DNA from: Eubacterium limosum
Lineage (GTDB): Bacteria > Bacillota > Clostridia > Eubacteriales > Eubacteriaceae
NCBI RefSeq assembly: GCF_000807675.2
Contig: NZ_CP019962.1
Location: forward strand, 1,736,001 to 1,800,000
DNA length: 64,000 nucleotides
Direction: 5' to 3'
The translations under genes were made by a program, and so were the position numbers. The notes below the pieces were generated by a model. That model searched no databases, was not told the DNA's origin, and saw only the letters and a list, made by a program, of their open reading frames with translations. Numbering within the stretch: position 1 is the first letter of the stretch; every line of letters begins with the position of its first letter. Shown here piece after piece: positions 40,749-51,996 of this stretch.

Positions 40749-41777
40749 ATGAAAGATCGTATAGTAACGAGTGGTTTTACCGAAAGCGACATTGATATTG
40801 AGAGAAGCTTAAGGCCCCAGCGCTTGGAGGATTATATTGGACAGGACCGTGTTAAGCGCCAGATGTCTATCTTTATACAGGCAGCCCAGAAGCGGAACGA
40901 ACCGCTGGACCATGTTCTCCTTTACGGACCGCCAGGACTTGGAAAAACCACTTTGGCCAATATTATTGCCCAGGAAATGGGAACGAATATAAAGACCACC
41001 TCCGGACCAGCCATTGAAAAGCCGGGAGATTTGGCCGCCATTTTAACCAGCCTTAAGGAAGGCGATGTCCTGTTTATTGATGAAATCCACAGGCTGCAAC
41101 GAAGTGTGGAGGAGGTACTGTATCCGGCGATGGAGGACTTTGTTCTGGATATTATCATCGGAAAGGGACCCAGCGCAAAATCCATTCGTCTTGATCTTCC
41201 GAAATTTACGTTGGTCGGAGCCACGACACGGGCCGGCCTGCTGACAGCTCCGCTACGGGACCGCTTTGGTGTGGTTCAGCGGCTGGAGCTTTACAATCAG
41301 GATGAGCTGGCAACCATTATCAGCCGGTCTGCGGAGATATTGTCCGTCAATCTGGATGAAAAAGGCGCGGATGAACTGTCTGTGCGTTCGCGTGGAACGC
41401 CGCGTATTGCCAACCGCTTATTGAAGAGAGTGCGTGACTTCGCTGAAATCGAGGGAAAAGGTATTATTGATCTGGAAACAGCCAGAACAGCTTTAGAACT
41501 CTTTGAAGTGGACGCCAAAGGTTTAGATGAAATTGACCGGATCATGCTGACGACCATCGTTGAGAAATTTGACGGCGGACCTGTAGGGATCGACACACTG
41601 GCAGCGGCCATTGGCGAGGAGCGCAATACCATCGAAGAGGTTTACGAGCCTTATCTGATTCAGCTCGGTTATCTGGCCAGAACCCCAAGGGGACGCGTGA
41701 TCACCTCAGGCGGTTACAGGCATCTGGGACTTGAGCCGGCAGTGCTGCAGGAACAGGTAAAATTGGATTTAGAATAG
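40749..41777 (+). CDS. ruvB: Holliday junction ATP-dependent helicase RuvB
   Basis: 342-residue AAA+ motor that drives branch migration with RuvA. Walker A is GPPGLGKTT, Walker [10 protein letters not shown], sensor GATTRAGLL, then the C-terminal winged helix ending [16 protein letters not shown]. It starts 11 bases after ruvA. Confidence 0.97.
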   Translation: MKDRIVTSGFTESDIDIERSLRPQRLEDYIGQDRVKRQMSIFIQAAQKRNEPLDHVLLYGPPGLGKTTLANIIAQEMGTNIKTTSGPAIEKPGDLAAILTSLKEGDVLFIDEIHRLQRSVEEVLYPAMEDFVLDIIIGKGPSAKSIRLDLPKFTLVGATTRAGLLTAPLRDRFGVVQRLELYNQDELATIISRSAEILSVNLDEKGADELSVRSRGTPRIANRLLKRVRDFAEIEGKGIIDLETARTALELFEVDAKGLDEIDRIMLTTIVEKFDGGPVGIDTLAAAIGEERNTIEEVYEPYLIQLGYLARTPRGRVITSGGYRHLGLEPAVLQEQVKLDLE

Positions 41778-41787
41778 AGGAATAAAT

Positions 41788-42822
41788 TTGGAAACACTAA
41801 CGACAAAGGATTTTTATTATGACCTGCCTGAAGAGCTTATTGCTCAGACGCCTGAAAAGAAAAGAGACGCGTCGAGACTGATGGTGCTCAACCGTATGGA
41901 GGGAAGTATTCAGGACCGTCATTTCCACGATATTATCGATTATTTGGCTGAGGACGACCTGCTAGTTATGAATAATACAAAGGTGCTGCCTGCGCGGATT
42001 TTTGGTAAAAAAGAAGAAACCGGGGGCAAGGTCGAGCTGCTGCTGCTCAAACGGCTGGACGATAAAACTTGGGAAACCATGGTAAAGCCAGGAAAAAAGG
42101 CAATGCCCGGTACGCGTCTGGTCTTTGGGGACAAGCTTAAGGGTGAGATTAAAGATAAGATAGAGGGCGGTCTCAGAATCATTGAATTTGAATATAATGG
42201 CATCTTTGAGGAGATTATCGGGGAGCTGGGAACCATGCCGCTTCCGCCGTATATCCATGAGGTTTTAGAGGATCAGGAGCGCTATCAGACCGTTTACGCC
42301 AAGTACACAGGTTCCGCTGCCGCACCAACTGCCGGTCTGCATTTTACAGAGGAGCTGCTGGATGAGCTCCACAGAAAAGGCGTCAGGACTGCTGAGGTTA
42401 CACTGCATGTGGGGATCGGGACCTTTCGTCCCGTAAAATGTGATAATATACTGGATCACCATATGCATGAAGAAACCTACCAGGTGCCCGAAGAAACGGC
42501 AAAGCTCATTGAGGAGACCCGGAAAAAGGGCGGGCGAGTCGTTGCTGTTGGCACGACATCTGTCAGAACTTTGGAGAGTGCCGCAGCCCGCTTTGATGGA
42601 AAGGTTCAGGCATGTGAAGGATCGACAGATATTTTTATCTATCCAGGCTACAAGTGGCAGGTGGTTGATGCGTTGATTACAAATTTTCATCTTCCGGAGT
42701 CCACACTGCTGATGCTGGTATCCTCTTTTTACAATCGCGAAGCGGTCTTGAAGGCCTATCAGCACGCTATTGACGCGCGTTACCGTTTTTTCAGCTTTGG
42801 TGACGCCATGTTTATTTATTAG
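41788..42822 (+). CDS. queA: S-adenosylmethionine:tRNA ribosyltransferase-isomerase QueA
   Basis: 344-residue queuosine biosynthesis enzyme that adds the epoxycyclopentane ring from AdoMet to preQ1 in tRNA. Typical segments are [13 protein letters not shown]-type N-terminus, [23 protein letters not shown] and [21 protein letters not shown] start is inferred, with AGAGGAA upstream. Confidence 0.96.
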   Translation: METLTTKDFYYDLPEELIAQTPEKKRDASRLMVLNRMEGSIQDRHFHDIIDYLAEDDLLVMNNTKVLPARIFGKKEETGGKVELLLLKRLDDKTWETMVKPGKKAMPGTRLVFGDKLKGEIKDKIEGGLRIIEFEYNGIFEEIIGELGTMPLPPYIHEVLEDQERYQTVYAKYTGSAAAPTAGLHFTEELLDELHRKGVRTAEVTLHVGIGTFRPVKCDNILDHHMHEETYQVPEETAKLIEETRKKGGRVVAVGTTSVRTLESAAARFDGKVQACEGSTDIFIYPGYKWQVVDALITNFHLPESTLLMLVSSFYNREAVLKAYQHAIDARYRFFSFGDAMFIY

Positions 42823-42834
42823 GAGAAAAACTGA

Positions 42835-43944
<1,110 letters not shown>

Positions 43945-43962
43945 CATTAAGGAGAATTTAGA

Positions 43963-44409
43963 ATGCAGAATGGTTTAGTGACTTTTCTTCCGCTGATTTT
44001 GCTCGTTGTTTTCTTCTATTTCTTTATTATGCGTCCGCAGAATAAGCAGAAAAAAGAAATACAGTCAATGCGGGACAACATGAAGCCAGGGGATGAAATT
44101 TTGACAATTGGTGGTTTTTATGGGATAATTTATGCGATCGATGATGAAAACATCGTCCTCGAGATGCTTCCGGATTTCCATAAGGCAATGATCGTTAAAA
44201 GCGCTGTTTCAAAGGTAATCAAACGTGAAGAGACGGAAGATGATACCGAGGAAGAAACAACTGAATCTGTATCAGAACCTGAAACCATTGAAAAAGAATC
44301 TCAGGAGACTCAGGATTACAATGACAGCCCTGTAGAGGATGCTGAATTTGAAGATGTGACAGATGAAAATGTTGAAGTTGGCGAAGAAGTCGACGAAGAC
44401 AAAAAATAA
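43963..44409 (+). CDS. yajC: Preprotein translocase subunit YajC, acidic C-terminal extension
   Basis: 148 residues. One N-terminal membrane helix followed by [10 protein letters not shown] and the conserved [17 protein letters not shown] domain, ending near residue 90. The remaining 60 residues are a Glu/Asp-rich tail not present in short YajC proteins of about 85-110 residues. It works with SecDF; secA is 5 kb downstream. Confidence 0.94.
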   Translation: MQNGLVTFLPLILLVVFFYFFIMRPQNKQKKEIQSMRDNMKPGDEILTIGGFYGIIYAIDDENIVLEMLPDFHKAMIVKSAVSKVIKREETEDDTEEETTESVSEPETIEKESQETQDYNDSPVEDAEFEDVTDENVEVGEEVDEDKK

Positions 44410-44435
44410 AAACTGCATAAAGGAGAGTGAATGAG

Positions 44436-44576
44436 ATGAAACACATCACAATCGTTAAAAAAGGTACTTTAGCTGATGTTAAAAACAAAGGCTGCGGTGA
44501 ATGTCAGACTTCTTGCCAGTCTGCATGCAAAACTTCCTGCACAGTAGGAAACCAGCAGTGTAAACAATCTAAATAA
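44436..44576 (+). CDS. scfA: SCIFF peptide (six cysteines in forty-five residues) precursor
   Basis: 46-residue peptide beginning MKHITIVKKGTL and carrying six Cys at 20, 23, 27, 31, 35 and 42, the hallmark of the SCIFF ribosomally made peptide family universal in Clostridia. GGAGAG precedes the ATG. It is modified by the radical SAM enzyme encoded next, which forms Cys-Thr thioether bonds in studied cases. Its biological role is unknown. It is too short for ordinary gene callers. Confidence 0.95.
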   Translation: MKHITIVKKGTLADVKNKGCGECQTSCQSACKTSCTVGNQQCKQSK

Positions 44577-44589
44577 TTATGAGTTTGCG

Positions 44590-44619
44590 AAAAAGCAGTA
44601 ACAGTGTTTACTGCTTTTT
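44590..44619 (+). terminator. Intrinsic terminator between scfA and scfB
   Basis: AAAAAGCAGTAA pairs with TTACTGCTTTTT. Partial read-through would give more peptide than enzyme. Confidence 0.85.
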
Positions 44620-44665
44620 CTTTGCATAAAATTTGTAGAAAAGAAAGATAAGAAAGAAGATAATA

Positions 44666-46015
44666 ATGATACATAAGTTTTATTTGAATGGTCTCTATAT
44701 CGTTTTGGATGTCAACAGTGGTACAGTGCTGACAGTGGACGAGATGACCTATGATGTTCTGGACGATTATAAGGAAATGAGCCGGGACCAGATCGTAGAA
44801 AAGCTGAAGCATAAATATCCGGAGGAGGAACTTCTGGAGGTTATTCTGGAGCTTGAGATGCTTGAAGAACAGAAGATGATTTTTACTGAAAGCGACTATG
44901 ACCCGAATGTCTACAAAAACCACGATCTGGTCAAAGCCCTCTGTCTTCATGTCGCCCATGACTGCAATCTGAAATGCAACTACTGTTTTGCTTCGCAGGG
45001 GGATTTTAACGGCGAAAAGCTGTTGATGCCCCTGGAAGTCGGAAAGAAAGCCATTGATTTTATTGTTGAACAGTCGAAGGACCGCCAGAATCTGGAAGTC
45101 GATTTTTTTGGCGGTGAGCCGCTTATGAATTTTGATGTGGTTAAAGAACTGGTGGACTATGCCAGAAGTAAGGAAAAAAGCCATCACAAGAAATTTAAAT
45201 TTACAATCACAACCAACGGTGTGCTTTTAGACGACGAAAATATGGCTTATATCGACGAAAATATGGATAATGTAGTTCTGAGCCTTGATGGAAGAAAATG
45301 CGTGAATGACAATATGCGAAGGACAGTCAATGACAAGGGCTCCTTCGATATTATTATTAATAAGATTAAGAAAATGGCGGCTCTGCGCGAGGGTAAAAAG
45401 GACTACTATGTCCGCGGCACCTATACCAAGCATAATCTGGACTTCGGCGAGGATGTGAACTTCCTGGCGGAGGAAGGTTTTAAAAGTATTTCTGTAGAGC
45501 CTGTCGTTGCAGAAGAAGAGCACGATTATGCAATTTTGAGAGAAGACGTAGACCAAATTCTGGCAGAATACGATAAACTGGCCCTGGATTATCTCAACCG
45601 CCATGAAAAAGGCCTGGATTATAATTTTTTCCATTTTAATATTGATCTGAGCAATGGACCATGCGTCTATAAACGCCTGTCTGGCTGTGGAGCCGGCCGT
45701 GACTACGTCGCAGTGACACCTGAAGGGGATATCTACCCCTGCCATCAGTTTGTCGGCAACGAGGAATTTAAAATGGGAACGGTGGATGAAGGCATTCAGC
45801 GCCCTGAAATCAAAGATGAGTTCGGTAAGGCGAATCTACTGCAAAAAGAAAAATGCCAGAGCTGCTGGTGCAAATATTTCTGCGGCGGAGGCTGTCACGC
45901 AAATGCCTATAATTTTAACCATACAGTGATGGAACCCTATGATGTTGCCTGTGAGATTGAACGCCGCCGGGTAGAAAATGCCATTATGATCAACATTCTT
46001 GAAGGAAACGTCTGA
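44666..46015 (+). CDS. scfB: SCIFF radical SAM maturase
   Basis: 449-residue radical SAM enzyme. The N-terminal 90 residues form a peptide-recognition-like region. The AdoMet cluster motif is CNLKCNYC near residue 107. The SPASM/twitch C-terminus carries auxiliary cluster cysteines in SGCGAGRDYV, IYPCHQF and CQSCWCKYFCGGGC. It installs thioether crosslinks in the SCIFF peptide encoded just upstream. Confidence 0.95.
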   Translation: MIHKFYLNGLYIVLDVNSGTVLTVDEMTYDVLDDYKEMSRDQIVEKLKHKYPEEELLEVILELEMLEEQKMIFTESDYDPNVYKNHDLVKALCLHVAHDCNLKCNYCFASQGDFNGEKLLMPLEVGKKAIDFIVEQSKDRQNLEVDFFGGEPLMNFDVVKELVDYARSKEKSHHKKFKFTITTNGVLLDDENMAYIDENMDNVVLSLDGRKCVNDNMRRTVNDKGSFDIIINKIKKMAALREGKKDYYVRGTYTKHNLDFGEDVNFLAEEGFKSISVEPVVAEEEHDYAILREDVDQILAEYDKLALDYLNRHEKGLDYNFFHFNIDLSNGPCVYKRLSGCGAGRDYVAVTPEGDIYPCHQFVGNEEFKMGTVDEGIQRPEIKDEFGKANLLQKEKCQSCWCKYFCGGGCHANAYNFNHTVMEPYDVACEIERRRVENAIMINILEGNV

Positions 46016-46035
46016 CAATAAAATAGTTGAGTGAC

Positions 46036-46071
46036 AAAAAACCTCCATTCCATTTGATGGAGGTTTTTTTA
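46036..46071 (+). terminator. Intrinsic terminator after scfB
   Basis: CCTCCAT (46042-46048) pairs with ATGGAGG (46057-46063), followed by seven T. Confidence 0.88.
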
Positions 46072-46243
46072 TGAAGCAAGATAATATTGGTGGAGAAAAC
46101 TTAAGGATTCTATTTTTGAAAGCGTTAAACACTTGAAAAAAATTCGGGGATGGATATAATGTGTTTCGTAAATAGGAATTGCAAATCTAATCGCTGTGGA
46201 AAAGCAGACGAAATACGAGCGAAAGCTGAAAGGAGATAATCAG

Positions 46244-46411
46244 ATGTTGTATCGAACTGTAGTTGACCACACCATGCCTGGTATGGGTAATGATAGCGAA
46301 GCGGATGTTCGCTTGAAAATTGCGAGCACCATGATTGATCGTGATTATCCGGTTGCAGAGATAGCGAAGATCACAGGTCTGTCCATCGATGACGTTGAAG
46401 AATTAAAGTGA
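46244..46411 (+). CDS. Small conserved-looking protein of unknown function
   Basis: 55 residues, starting at the ATG that follows AAAGGAGA. The C-terminal YPVAEIAKITGLSIDDVEEL looks like the helix-turn-helix tail seen at the ends of Rpn/PD-(D/E)XK-type proteins, but no nuclease domain is present. Ends in a terminator. Function unknown. Confidence 0.6.
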   Translation: MLYRTVVDHTMPGMGNDSEADVRLKIASTMIDRDYPVAEIAKITGLSIDDVEELK

Positions 46412-46430
46412 AAATTTAAATAGGTTATTA

Positions 46431-46470
46431 AAACAGGTGCAGCTTAAACGTACCTGTTTCTTTATTTTTT
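46431..46470 (+). terminator. Intrinsic terminator before the raiA RNA promoter
   Basis: AAACAGGT (46431-46438) pairs with ACCTGTTT (46452-46459); a T-rich run follows. Confidence 0.82.
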
Positions 46471-46476
46471 GTACGC

Positions 46477-46505
46477 TTGACAGTCCTTAAAGGTTTCTTT
46501 ATAAT
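46477..46505 (+). promoter_or_regulatory. Perfect-consensus housekeeping promoter of the raiA RNA
   Basis: TTGACA (46477-46482), 17-base spacer, TATAAT (46500-46505): all twelve consensus bases match. A start near 46512 would place the structured RNA at the 5' end of the transcript. Confidence 0.9.
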
Positions 46506-46511
46506 GAAGTG

Positions 46512-46735
46512 GTCCCGTGTTTGTGGTTGAAAGTCGATGCCAGTCGCAGGCGAAGCGATCCACGTAAGGCTTTCTAAAAGCGGAAAGCTGATCATAGTGC
46601 GGCCTAGATGTAAGACCAGCCGGTGCAAAACCGAGAGGAGGAGTTGTGATATAAACCTTGAGCTAAACTCCCAGCTGGCGAGTGTGGGGGAAAAAACCAG
46701 GTCAAGCGGGACATCAGGAGGCCTTTGGCCTCCTT
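46512..46735 (+). ncRNA. raiA-motif RNA upstream of hpf/raiA
   Basis: About 220 bases of highly structured, protein-free sequence from the perfect promoter to a GGAGGCC-ttt-GGCCTCC hairpin (46717-46733). Its position directly upstream of the ribosome hibernation factor gene, its length, and purine-rich internal loops fit the raiA RNA motif described by comparative genomics in Firmicutes. The assignment rests on context and character; a covariance-model hit would confirm it. The terminal hairpin has only a weak U-tract, so read-through into hpf is likely. Confidence 0.72.
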
Positions 46736-46873
46736 GTTACATTATTGTAACAATTTGTATGTGCATTTTCGTGTGAGTTATGGTATAATATTGCCATCAC
46801 CAGTGCGGGCTGACGATTTTTGTTAATCGTTTTAATGTACTGGTACAGTGACCTTTTGAAAGGAGTTATCATT

Positions 46874-47407
46874 ATGAAATTCACAATTTACGGAAAAAAC
46901 ATGCATGTATCAGAAGGTTTAAAAGAAGCACTCAGGAAAAAGTTCGAAAAGTTTGACCGCTACTTTGGGCAGGAGACAGAAGTGTATGCGACATTCAGCA
47001 AGGAAAAAAACTTCCAGATGCTGGAAATAACCATACCGATGGGAAAAACGATTTTACGGGCTGAAGAAAAAAGTGAAGATATGGCCGGTTCCATTGAAGC
47101 TGTCGTTGACAAGCTGGAGGGCCAGTTAAGAAAACATAAAACAAAACTGCAGAAACGTTACGCTGAAGAAGCATTGAAATATAACCTGGACGGTCTTGAA
47201 CCAATGGAAGATTATGAAGAGCATCCGCCAAAGGTTGTGCGCACAAAGAAATTTGCCGTCAAACCGATGTCAGTCGATGAAGCAACCATGCAGATGGAGC
47301 TTTTAGGACACGATTTCTTTGTATTTTTAAATGCGGAAACCGAGGATGTTAACGTTGTTTACATGAGAAAAGACGGAAACTATGGCCTGATCGAGCCGAT
47401 TTTCTAG
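46874..47407 (+). CDS. hpf: Ribosome hibernation promoting factor, long form
   Basis: 177 residues: N-terminal ribosome-binding domain (about 1-100, KFTIYGKNMHVSEGLKEALRKKF) and the C-terminal dimerisation domain (VRTKKFAVKPMSVDEATMQMELLGHDFFVFLNAET) that makes 100S ribosomes in Firmicutes. AAAGGAG precedes the ATG at 46874. Confidence 0.95.
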   Translation: MKFTIYGKNMHVSEGLKEALRKKFEKFDRYFGQETEVYATFSKEKNFQMLEITIPMGKTILRAEEKSEDMAGSIEAVVDKLEGQLRKHKTKLQKRYAEEALKYNLDGLEPMEDYEEHPPKVVRTKKFAVKPMSVDEATMQMELLGHDFFVFLNAETEDVNVVYMRKDGNYGLIEPIF

Positions 47408-47420
47408 TAAAATAAACCCT

Positions 47421-47460
47421 AACACCCGTTAAGAAGTAGTATTTAACGGGTGTTTTTGTT
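47421..47460 (+). terminator. Intrinsic terminator after hpf
   Basis: AACACCCGTTAA pairs with TTAACGGGTGTT, followed by TTTGTTTG. Confidence 0.88.
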
Positions 47461-47555
47461 TGACATAATAAATCTTTTGATTTAAAATAGATGTAATATA
47501 ATGTCATTAGAATACGTGTTTACTTTTCAGAATAAATACAGAGGGTAGGGAAGTT

Positions 47556-49274
47556 ATGTTTGTACTAATAGCAATTATACTAGGACTAATCATTGGCTTT
47601 ATCAGAGGCGGGAGCTTTAAAGGCTTCAAAGCGAAGAAAATCTCCTTGCTGCCTTTGGGAATTATCGGAATTATTTTGCAGTTTGGACTCCATCTGTATT
47701 ATTATACTGGCGGTATCGAAGCGGTTGATGCATTCTTACCAGTGGTCAATTTTATCAGCTACATTTTAATTTTGGTTATGCTGGTCTTTAATCTGGATGA
47801 TTTCTGGACCATTATGATGGCGGTCGGCATCACAGCGAATTTTATTGTCACTTTTATCAATGGCGGCAAGATGCCTGTGGCGTCGAAAATTGTCGAATCG
47901 CTTCCGGCGACCTCAGCTTTTGCCACAAGTATTAACGAAGGAACAAATGCAGTATATGCGGTTATGCAGCAGAGCGGACTCTGGGTGCTGGGGGTTAATG
48001 TTCCCATCCCGTTTGTCGGCGGGTTTATGCAGTATATCGGCAGTATTGGCGGTTTCAGTATTGGCAGCGCCGTTGTTTTTATAGGCCTTATAGGATGGGT
48101 TCAGTACGCCATGAACCGTGTTCCTGCAGATTCTGTTTTTAACAAAGACGAACCGATTGGCGAGGAAGACTATATTCTGCCTCCAGATGAGGATGACGAG
48201 GACGACTTCTTTGATGATTACGATGATGAAAATGACGATTACTACCCAGAAGAAGATTTTGAGGAAGATCCCATTGAAAACCTCGAAGGCTCTTTTGAGA
48301 GTATGACTGATGTTATTCCGAAGCTGACACCGGAAGCTATTGCTGAAATTCAGAATAATGGCGGCGACAGCAGCATGGGTAAGTCAATCTTGGATGAGTA
48401 TGATCCAAGTCAGGATACAAAGGTATTTACGGCGATCAAGGACATCGGAACCTATGAGCCTACAGAAGTAAAAGAAGATTTTTCAGATGAAGATACAGGA
48501 CCGGTTTCCGGTTTCTTTACCCAATCATTTTATGCTGAAAAGGAAAAGGGCAAGTTAGCCTTTGAGAAGGAACAGGAAGAAATTAAAACTGAAGAAAAAC
48601 CGGAGGAAAAAGTCCCGAAACAGCGTGTTGTCATTCAGGAGCCAGTGATTAATATCGATCCGGTTCCCCAGCCGCAGCCAGTGGTTGTTGAGGAAAAGAC
48701 GCCGTTTGTTGTTGAGGACGATAAAATTGTCAGTAATCCGGAGTATGGAGCAACTATGATTAATACAGAAAAAGAAGAACGCACTGAAGACGATATGCTC
48801 AGTATCTGGCAGCAGGTTAATCAGGAACAGGAACGTATCCGTGCCCGCAAACGCCGCCGTACCAGATATGTCGATGTTAAGGAGCCCTTTAAGGCAGAAC
48901 GTGAAAAGGTTGCGGCAGAAAAAGCTGTGGCCCGCGCTGCGGCTGTCGCTAAGGCTCAGGCAGTAACAGAAGCCCAGCCTGTCCACCGTCAGATTACACC
49001 GGAAGAGCTTCAGGCTCAGACCATTGCAGCCCAACAGGCAGCTGCAGCAGTTCAAAAGCCGGCTGAACCCGTCATTACACCGCCGATCGAAGAACCAGCA
49101 GCACCTGTTAACACGGCAGCCGCTCCGCAGCAGGCATCCGTTTATGACAGCAGTGCTGAAGTGAAGGCGAGTTCGGCAGATCCGGACGAAGAACGCGAAA
49201 GAGCTGGATATGAGCGCGTTAAGCTGAATGTTGACGGCAAAGATGTTGTGTTCTGGCGTAAGAAAAAAGATTGA
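47556..49274 (+). CDS. DUF5317-type membrane protein with long acidic/low-complexity cytoplasmic tail
   Basis: 572 residues. The first about 190 carry five or six hydrophobic segments typical of DUF5317 (GLIIGFIRGGSFKGF, TFINGGKMPVASKIVESL). A strongly acidic stretch follows near residues 208-245 (rich in Asp, Glu, Tyr), then a charged, Ala/Gln/Pro-rich tail ending DGKDVVFWRKKKD. The tail is more than twice the membrane part and looks disordered. Function unknown; it lies between hpf and secA. Confidence 0.78.
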   Translation: MFVLIAIILGLIIGFIRGGSFKGFKAKKISLLPLGIIGIILQFGLHLYYYTGGIEAVDAFLPVVNFISYILILVMLVFNLDDFWTIMMAVGITANFIVTFINGGKMPVASKIVESLPATSAFATSINEGTNAVYAVMQQSGLWVLGVNVPIPFVGGFMQYIGSIGGFSIGSAVVFIGLIGWVQYAMNRVPADSVFNKDEPIGEEDYILPPDEDDEDDFFDDYDDENDDYYPEEDFEEDPIENLEGSFESMTDVIPKLTPEAIAEIQNNGGDSSMGKSILDEYDPSQDTKVFTAIKDIGTYEPTEVKEDFSDEDTGPVSGFFTQSFYAEKEKGKLAFEKEQEEIKTEEKPEEKVPKQRVVIQEPVINIDPVPQPQPVVVEEKTPFVVEDDKIVSNPEYGATMINTEKEERTEDDMLSIWQQVNQEQERIRARKRRRTRYVDVKEPFKAEREKVAAEKAVARAAAVAKAQAVTEAQPVHRQITPEELQAQTIAAQQAAAAVQKPAEPVITPPIEEPAAPVNTAAAPQQASVYDSSAEVKASSADPDEERERAGYERVKLNVDGKDVVFWRKKKD

Positions 49275-49290
49275 AAATAATTAAGATGTG

Positions 49291-49335
49291 GGGATTGAAG
49301 CTAAAAAACTTCAATCCCTTTTAAGTTTTTTTGGT
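49291..49335 (+). terminator. Intrinsic terminator before secA
   Basis: GGGATTGAAG (49291-49300) pairs with CTTCAATCCC (49309-49318), then a T-rich run. Confidence 0.88.
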
Positions 49336-49422
49336 ATAATGGATAAAATATGTTATACTGTTCTGTAAGTGTGCTTAATATCGAATTAAATAATTTTTAT
49401 ATAACTGTAAGGAGTGAATACT

Positions 49423-51978
49423 TTGGGGTTTTTAGATGGAATATTTGATGTCAATAAAAAAGAGATCAAAAGATTACAAAAAAAAGTAGATAAAATCCTG
49501 GCATTGGAAGATCAATACAGCGCCATGTCAGATGAAGAATTGAAAAATCAGACTGCTTTGTTAAAGGAGCGTCTGGCAAACGGAGAGACCTTAGATGACA
49601 TTCTGGTCGATGCCTTTGCCACGGTTCGTGAAGCGGCTTACCGTTCAATTGGAATGAAGCATTTCCCAGTCCAGTTGCTTGGGGGCATGGTCCTTCATGA
49701 GGGGAATATCGCGGAAATGAAAACCGGCGAAGGGAAAACCCTTGTGTCCACCTTGCCGGCTTATTTGAACGCCCTTGAAGGAAAAGGCGTTTATATCGTA
49801 ACCGTCAATGACTACCTGGCCAAACGTGACAGCGAGTGGATGGGTAAAGTGCATGAGTTTTTAGGTTTAAGAGTTGGTCTGGTTGTCCATGGCCTGAGTT
49901 TTGACGAAAAGATCGAAGCTTACAATGCGGACATCACCTATGGGACTAACAATGAATTTGGTTTTGACTACCTGCGTGACAATATGGCCTCCCAGAAAGC
50001 GCAGCAGGTACAACGTGTGCTCAATTACGCCATTATCGATGAAGTGGACTCCGTCCTCATCGATGAAGCCAGAACCCCATTGATTATTTCGGGCAGCGGT
50101 GACAAGAGCACCAAGCTGTATGAACAGGCGGATATGTTTGTCAAACGCCTCAAGGAAGACACTTGGGATGGGGACGAAAAGGATGATGACCGCCCCATTG
50201 AAGAAAAGGGCGATTATACCAAGGATGAAAAGGCAAAATCCGTTATGCTGACGGAAAAGGGTGTGGAAAAGGCTGAAAAATATTTTGGACTGGATAATCT
50301 GGCCGATGTGGATAATATGGAAATTTCCCATAATATCAATCAGGCTCTGCATGCCAACGCCCTGATGTTTAAGGATCGCGACTATGTAATCAAGGACGGC
50401 GAAATCATTATTGTCGATGAGTTTACAGGCCGTTTGATGCCGGGCCGCCGTTATTCCAACGGTCTGCACCAGGCCATTGAAGCCAAGGAACACGTAAAGG
50501 TCAATCGTGAGTCTAAAACACTGGCGACCATTACTTTCCAGAACTATTTCCGGATGTTTAGCAAGCTTTCCGGTATGACTGGTACAGCAAAGACTGAGGA
50601 AGAAGAATTCAATACCATTTATAATTTGAACGTTGTAACGATCCCGACCAATAAACCGATGGTTCGCAACGATATGAACGATCTTGTCTACAAAAGTGAA
50701 GAGGGGAAATTCAAGGCGGTAGCCGAAGAGGTCAAGCAGCGCCATGTCACAGGACAGCCGATTCTGATCGGGACGATTTCCATTGAAAAGTCAGAGCTTT
50801 TGAGTAAATATCTTAAAAGAGAAGGCATTAAGCATAATGTCCTGAACGCAAAATATCTGGAACGTGAAGCTGAGATTGTCTCAAATGCCGGTCAGATGGA
50901 TGCCGTCACCATTTCCACCAATATGGCGGGCCGTGGTACGGATATCGTTCTTGGAGAAGGTGTTCAGGAGCTAGGCGGGCTTCATATTATCGGCACGGAG
51001 CGCCATGAGAGCCGTCGTATTGACAATCAGCTGCGAGGCCGTTCCGGACGTCAGGGTGACCCGGGCTCCTCACAGTTTTTTGTCTCGCTGGAAGATGACC
51101 TGATGCGTATTTTTGGTTCAGAAAAAATTCAGAGCATGGTTGAGAGCATTGGCCTCGATGAGGATACGCCCATCGAAAATAAAATGCTGACCAGAGGGAT
51201 TGAAAGTGCGCAGAAGCGTGTTGAAGCCCGAAACTTTGATATCCGTAAAAATGTCCTCCAGTATGATAATGTTATGAACCGCCAGAGAGAAATTATTTAT
51301 GATCAGCGCCAGCAGGTTATCGACGGACAGAACATGCACGAGCAGATCTGGAAAATGACCGAGGATATGGTTGACAGCTATGTGGAAATGTACACCAACG
51401 GCGGCGACTATTACGATGACTGGGATCTTGAAGGCCTGAACAACTACTTTGAAAAGACGCTGGTGGCTGAAGGGGCAACGCTGAACCTGCCCAAAGAGCC
51501 TGAAAGCCGCGATGCTCTCAAAGAAGCGATTCTTCAGTACTGCCGGAACAATTACGAAGAAAAGGAAAAAACACTGGGCGATGCCAATATGCAGGAGCTT
51601 GAGCGTGCGATTCTTTTGAGAAGCGTCGACGCTGCCTGGATGGAACATATTGACAATATGGAACAGCTGAAACAGGGGATTGGCCTGCGTGCTTACGGAC
51701 AGAATGACCCGGTTAAGGAATACACCAAAGAAGGTTTTGCCATGTTCGAGGATATGATTTTAAGAATCCAGGAAGACACGGTCAAGTACCTTTATAATAT
51801 TAAAATCCAGAAGGCGCCCCAGCAGCAGCGGAACGTCAATATGGAGGATGTTAAAACCAACGAAAGTGAAATTGAAGGCCGGCCCGCAGCAGCCAGAAAT
51901 AAGAAGGTTGGCCGTAATGATCCCTGCCCCTGCGGCAGCGGTAAAAAGTATAAAAAGTGCTGCGGCGCAAATTTATAA
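49423..51978 (+). CDS. secA: Protein translocase ATPase SecA
   Basis: 851-residue motor of the Sec pathway. Features: MKTGEGKTL Walker [20 protein letters not shown]-type Walker [13 protein letters not shown] and [11 protein letters not shown] helicase motifs, and the C-terminal zinc motif [13 protein letters not shown]. The start is a TTG at 49423, eight bases after GGAG; an upstream GTG overlaps that site. Confidence 0.97.
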   Translation: MGFLDGIFDVNKKEIKRLQKKVDKILALEDQYSAMSDEELKNQTALLKERLANGETLDDILVDAFATVREAAYRSIGMKHFPVQLLGGMVLHEGNIAEMKTGEGKTLVSTLPAYLNALEGKGVYIVTVNDYLAKRDSEWMGKVHEFLGLRVGLVVHGLSFDEKIEAYNADITYGTNNEFGFDYLRDNMASQKAQQVQRVLNYAIIDEVDSVLIDEARTPLIISGSGDKSTKLYEQADMFVKRLKEDTWDGDEKDDDRPIEEKGDYTKDEKAKSVMLTEKGVEKAEKYFGLDNLADVDNMEISHNINQALHANALMFKDRDYVIKDGEIIIVDEFTGRLMPGRRYSNGLHQAIEAKEHVKVNRESKTLATITFQNYFRMFSKLSGMTGTAKTEEEEFNTIYNLNVVTIPTNKPMVRNDMNDLVYKSEEGKFKAVAEEVKQRHVTGQPILIGTISIEKSELLSKYLKREGIKHNVLNAKYLEREAEIVSNAGQMDAVTISTNMAGRGTDIVLGEGVQELGGLHIIGTERHESRRIDNQLRGRSGRQGDPGSSQFFVSLEDDLMRIFGSEKIQSMVESIGLDEDTPIENKMLTRGIESAQKRVEARNFDIRKNVLQYDNVMNRQREIIYDQRQQVIDGQNMHEQIWKMTEDMVDSYVEMYTNGGDYYDDWDLEGLNNYFEKTLVAEGATLNLPKEPESRDALKEAILQYCRNNYEEKEKTLGDANMQELERAILLRSVDAAWMEHIDNMEQLKQGIGLRAYGQNDPVKEYTKEGFAMFEDMILRIQEDTVKYLYNIKIQKAPQQQRNVNMEDVKTNESEIEGRPAAARNKKVGRNDPCPCGSGKKYKKCCGANL

Positions 51979-51996
51979 AAGTAAGGATGTGATGTC

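Noticed and set aside
46537-46776. 79-residue open frame over the region upstream of hpf
   Set aside because: It lies inside the structured raiA-type RNA, lacks a ribosome binding site and has no recognisable protein features.
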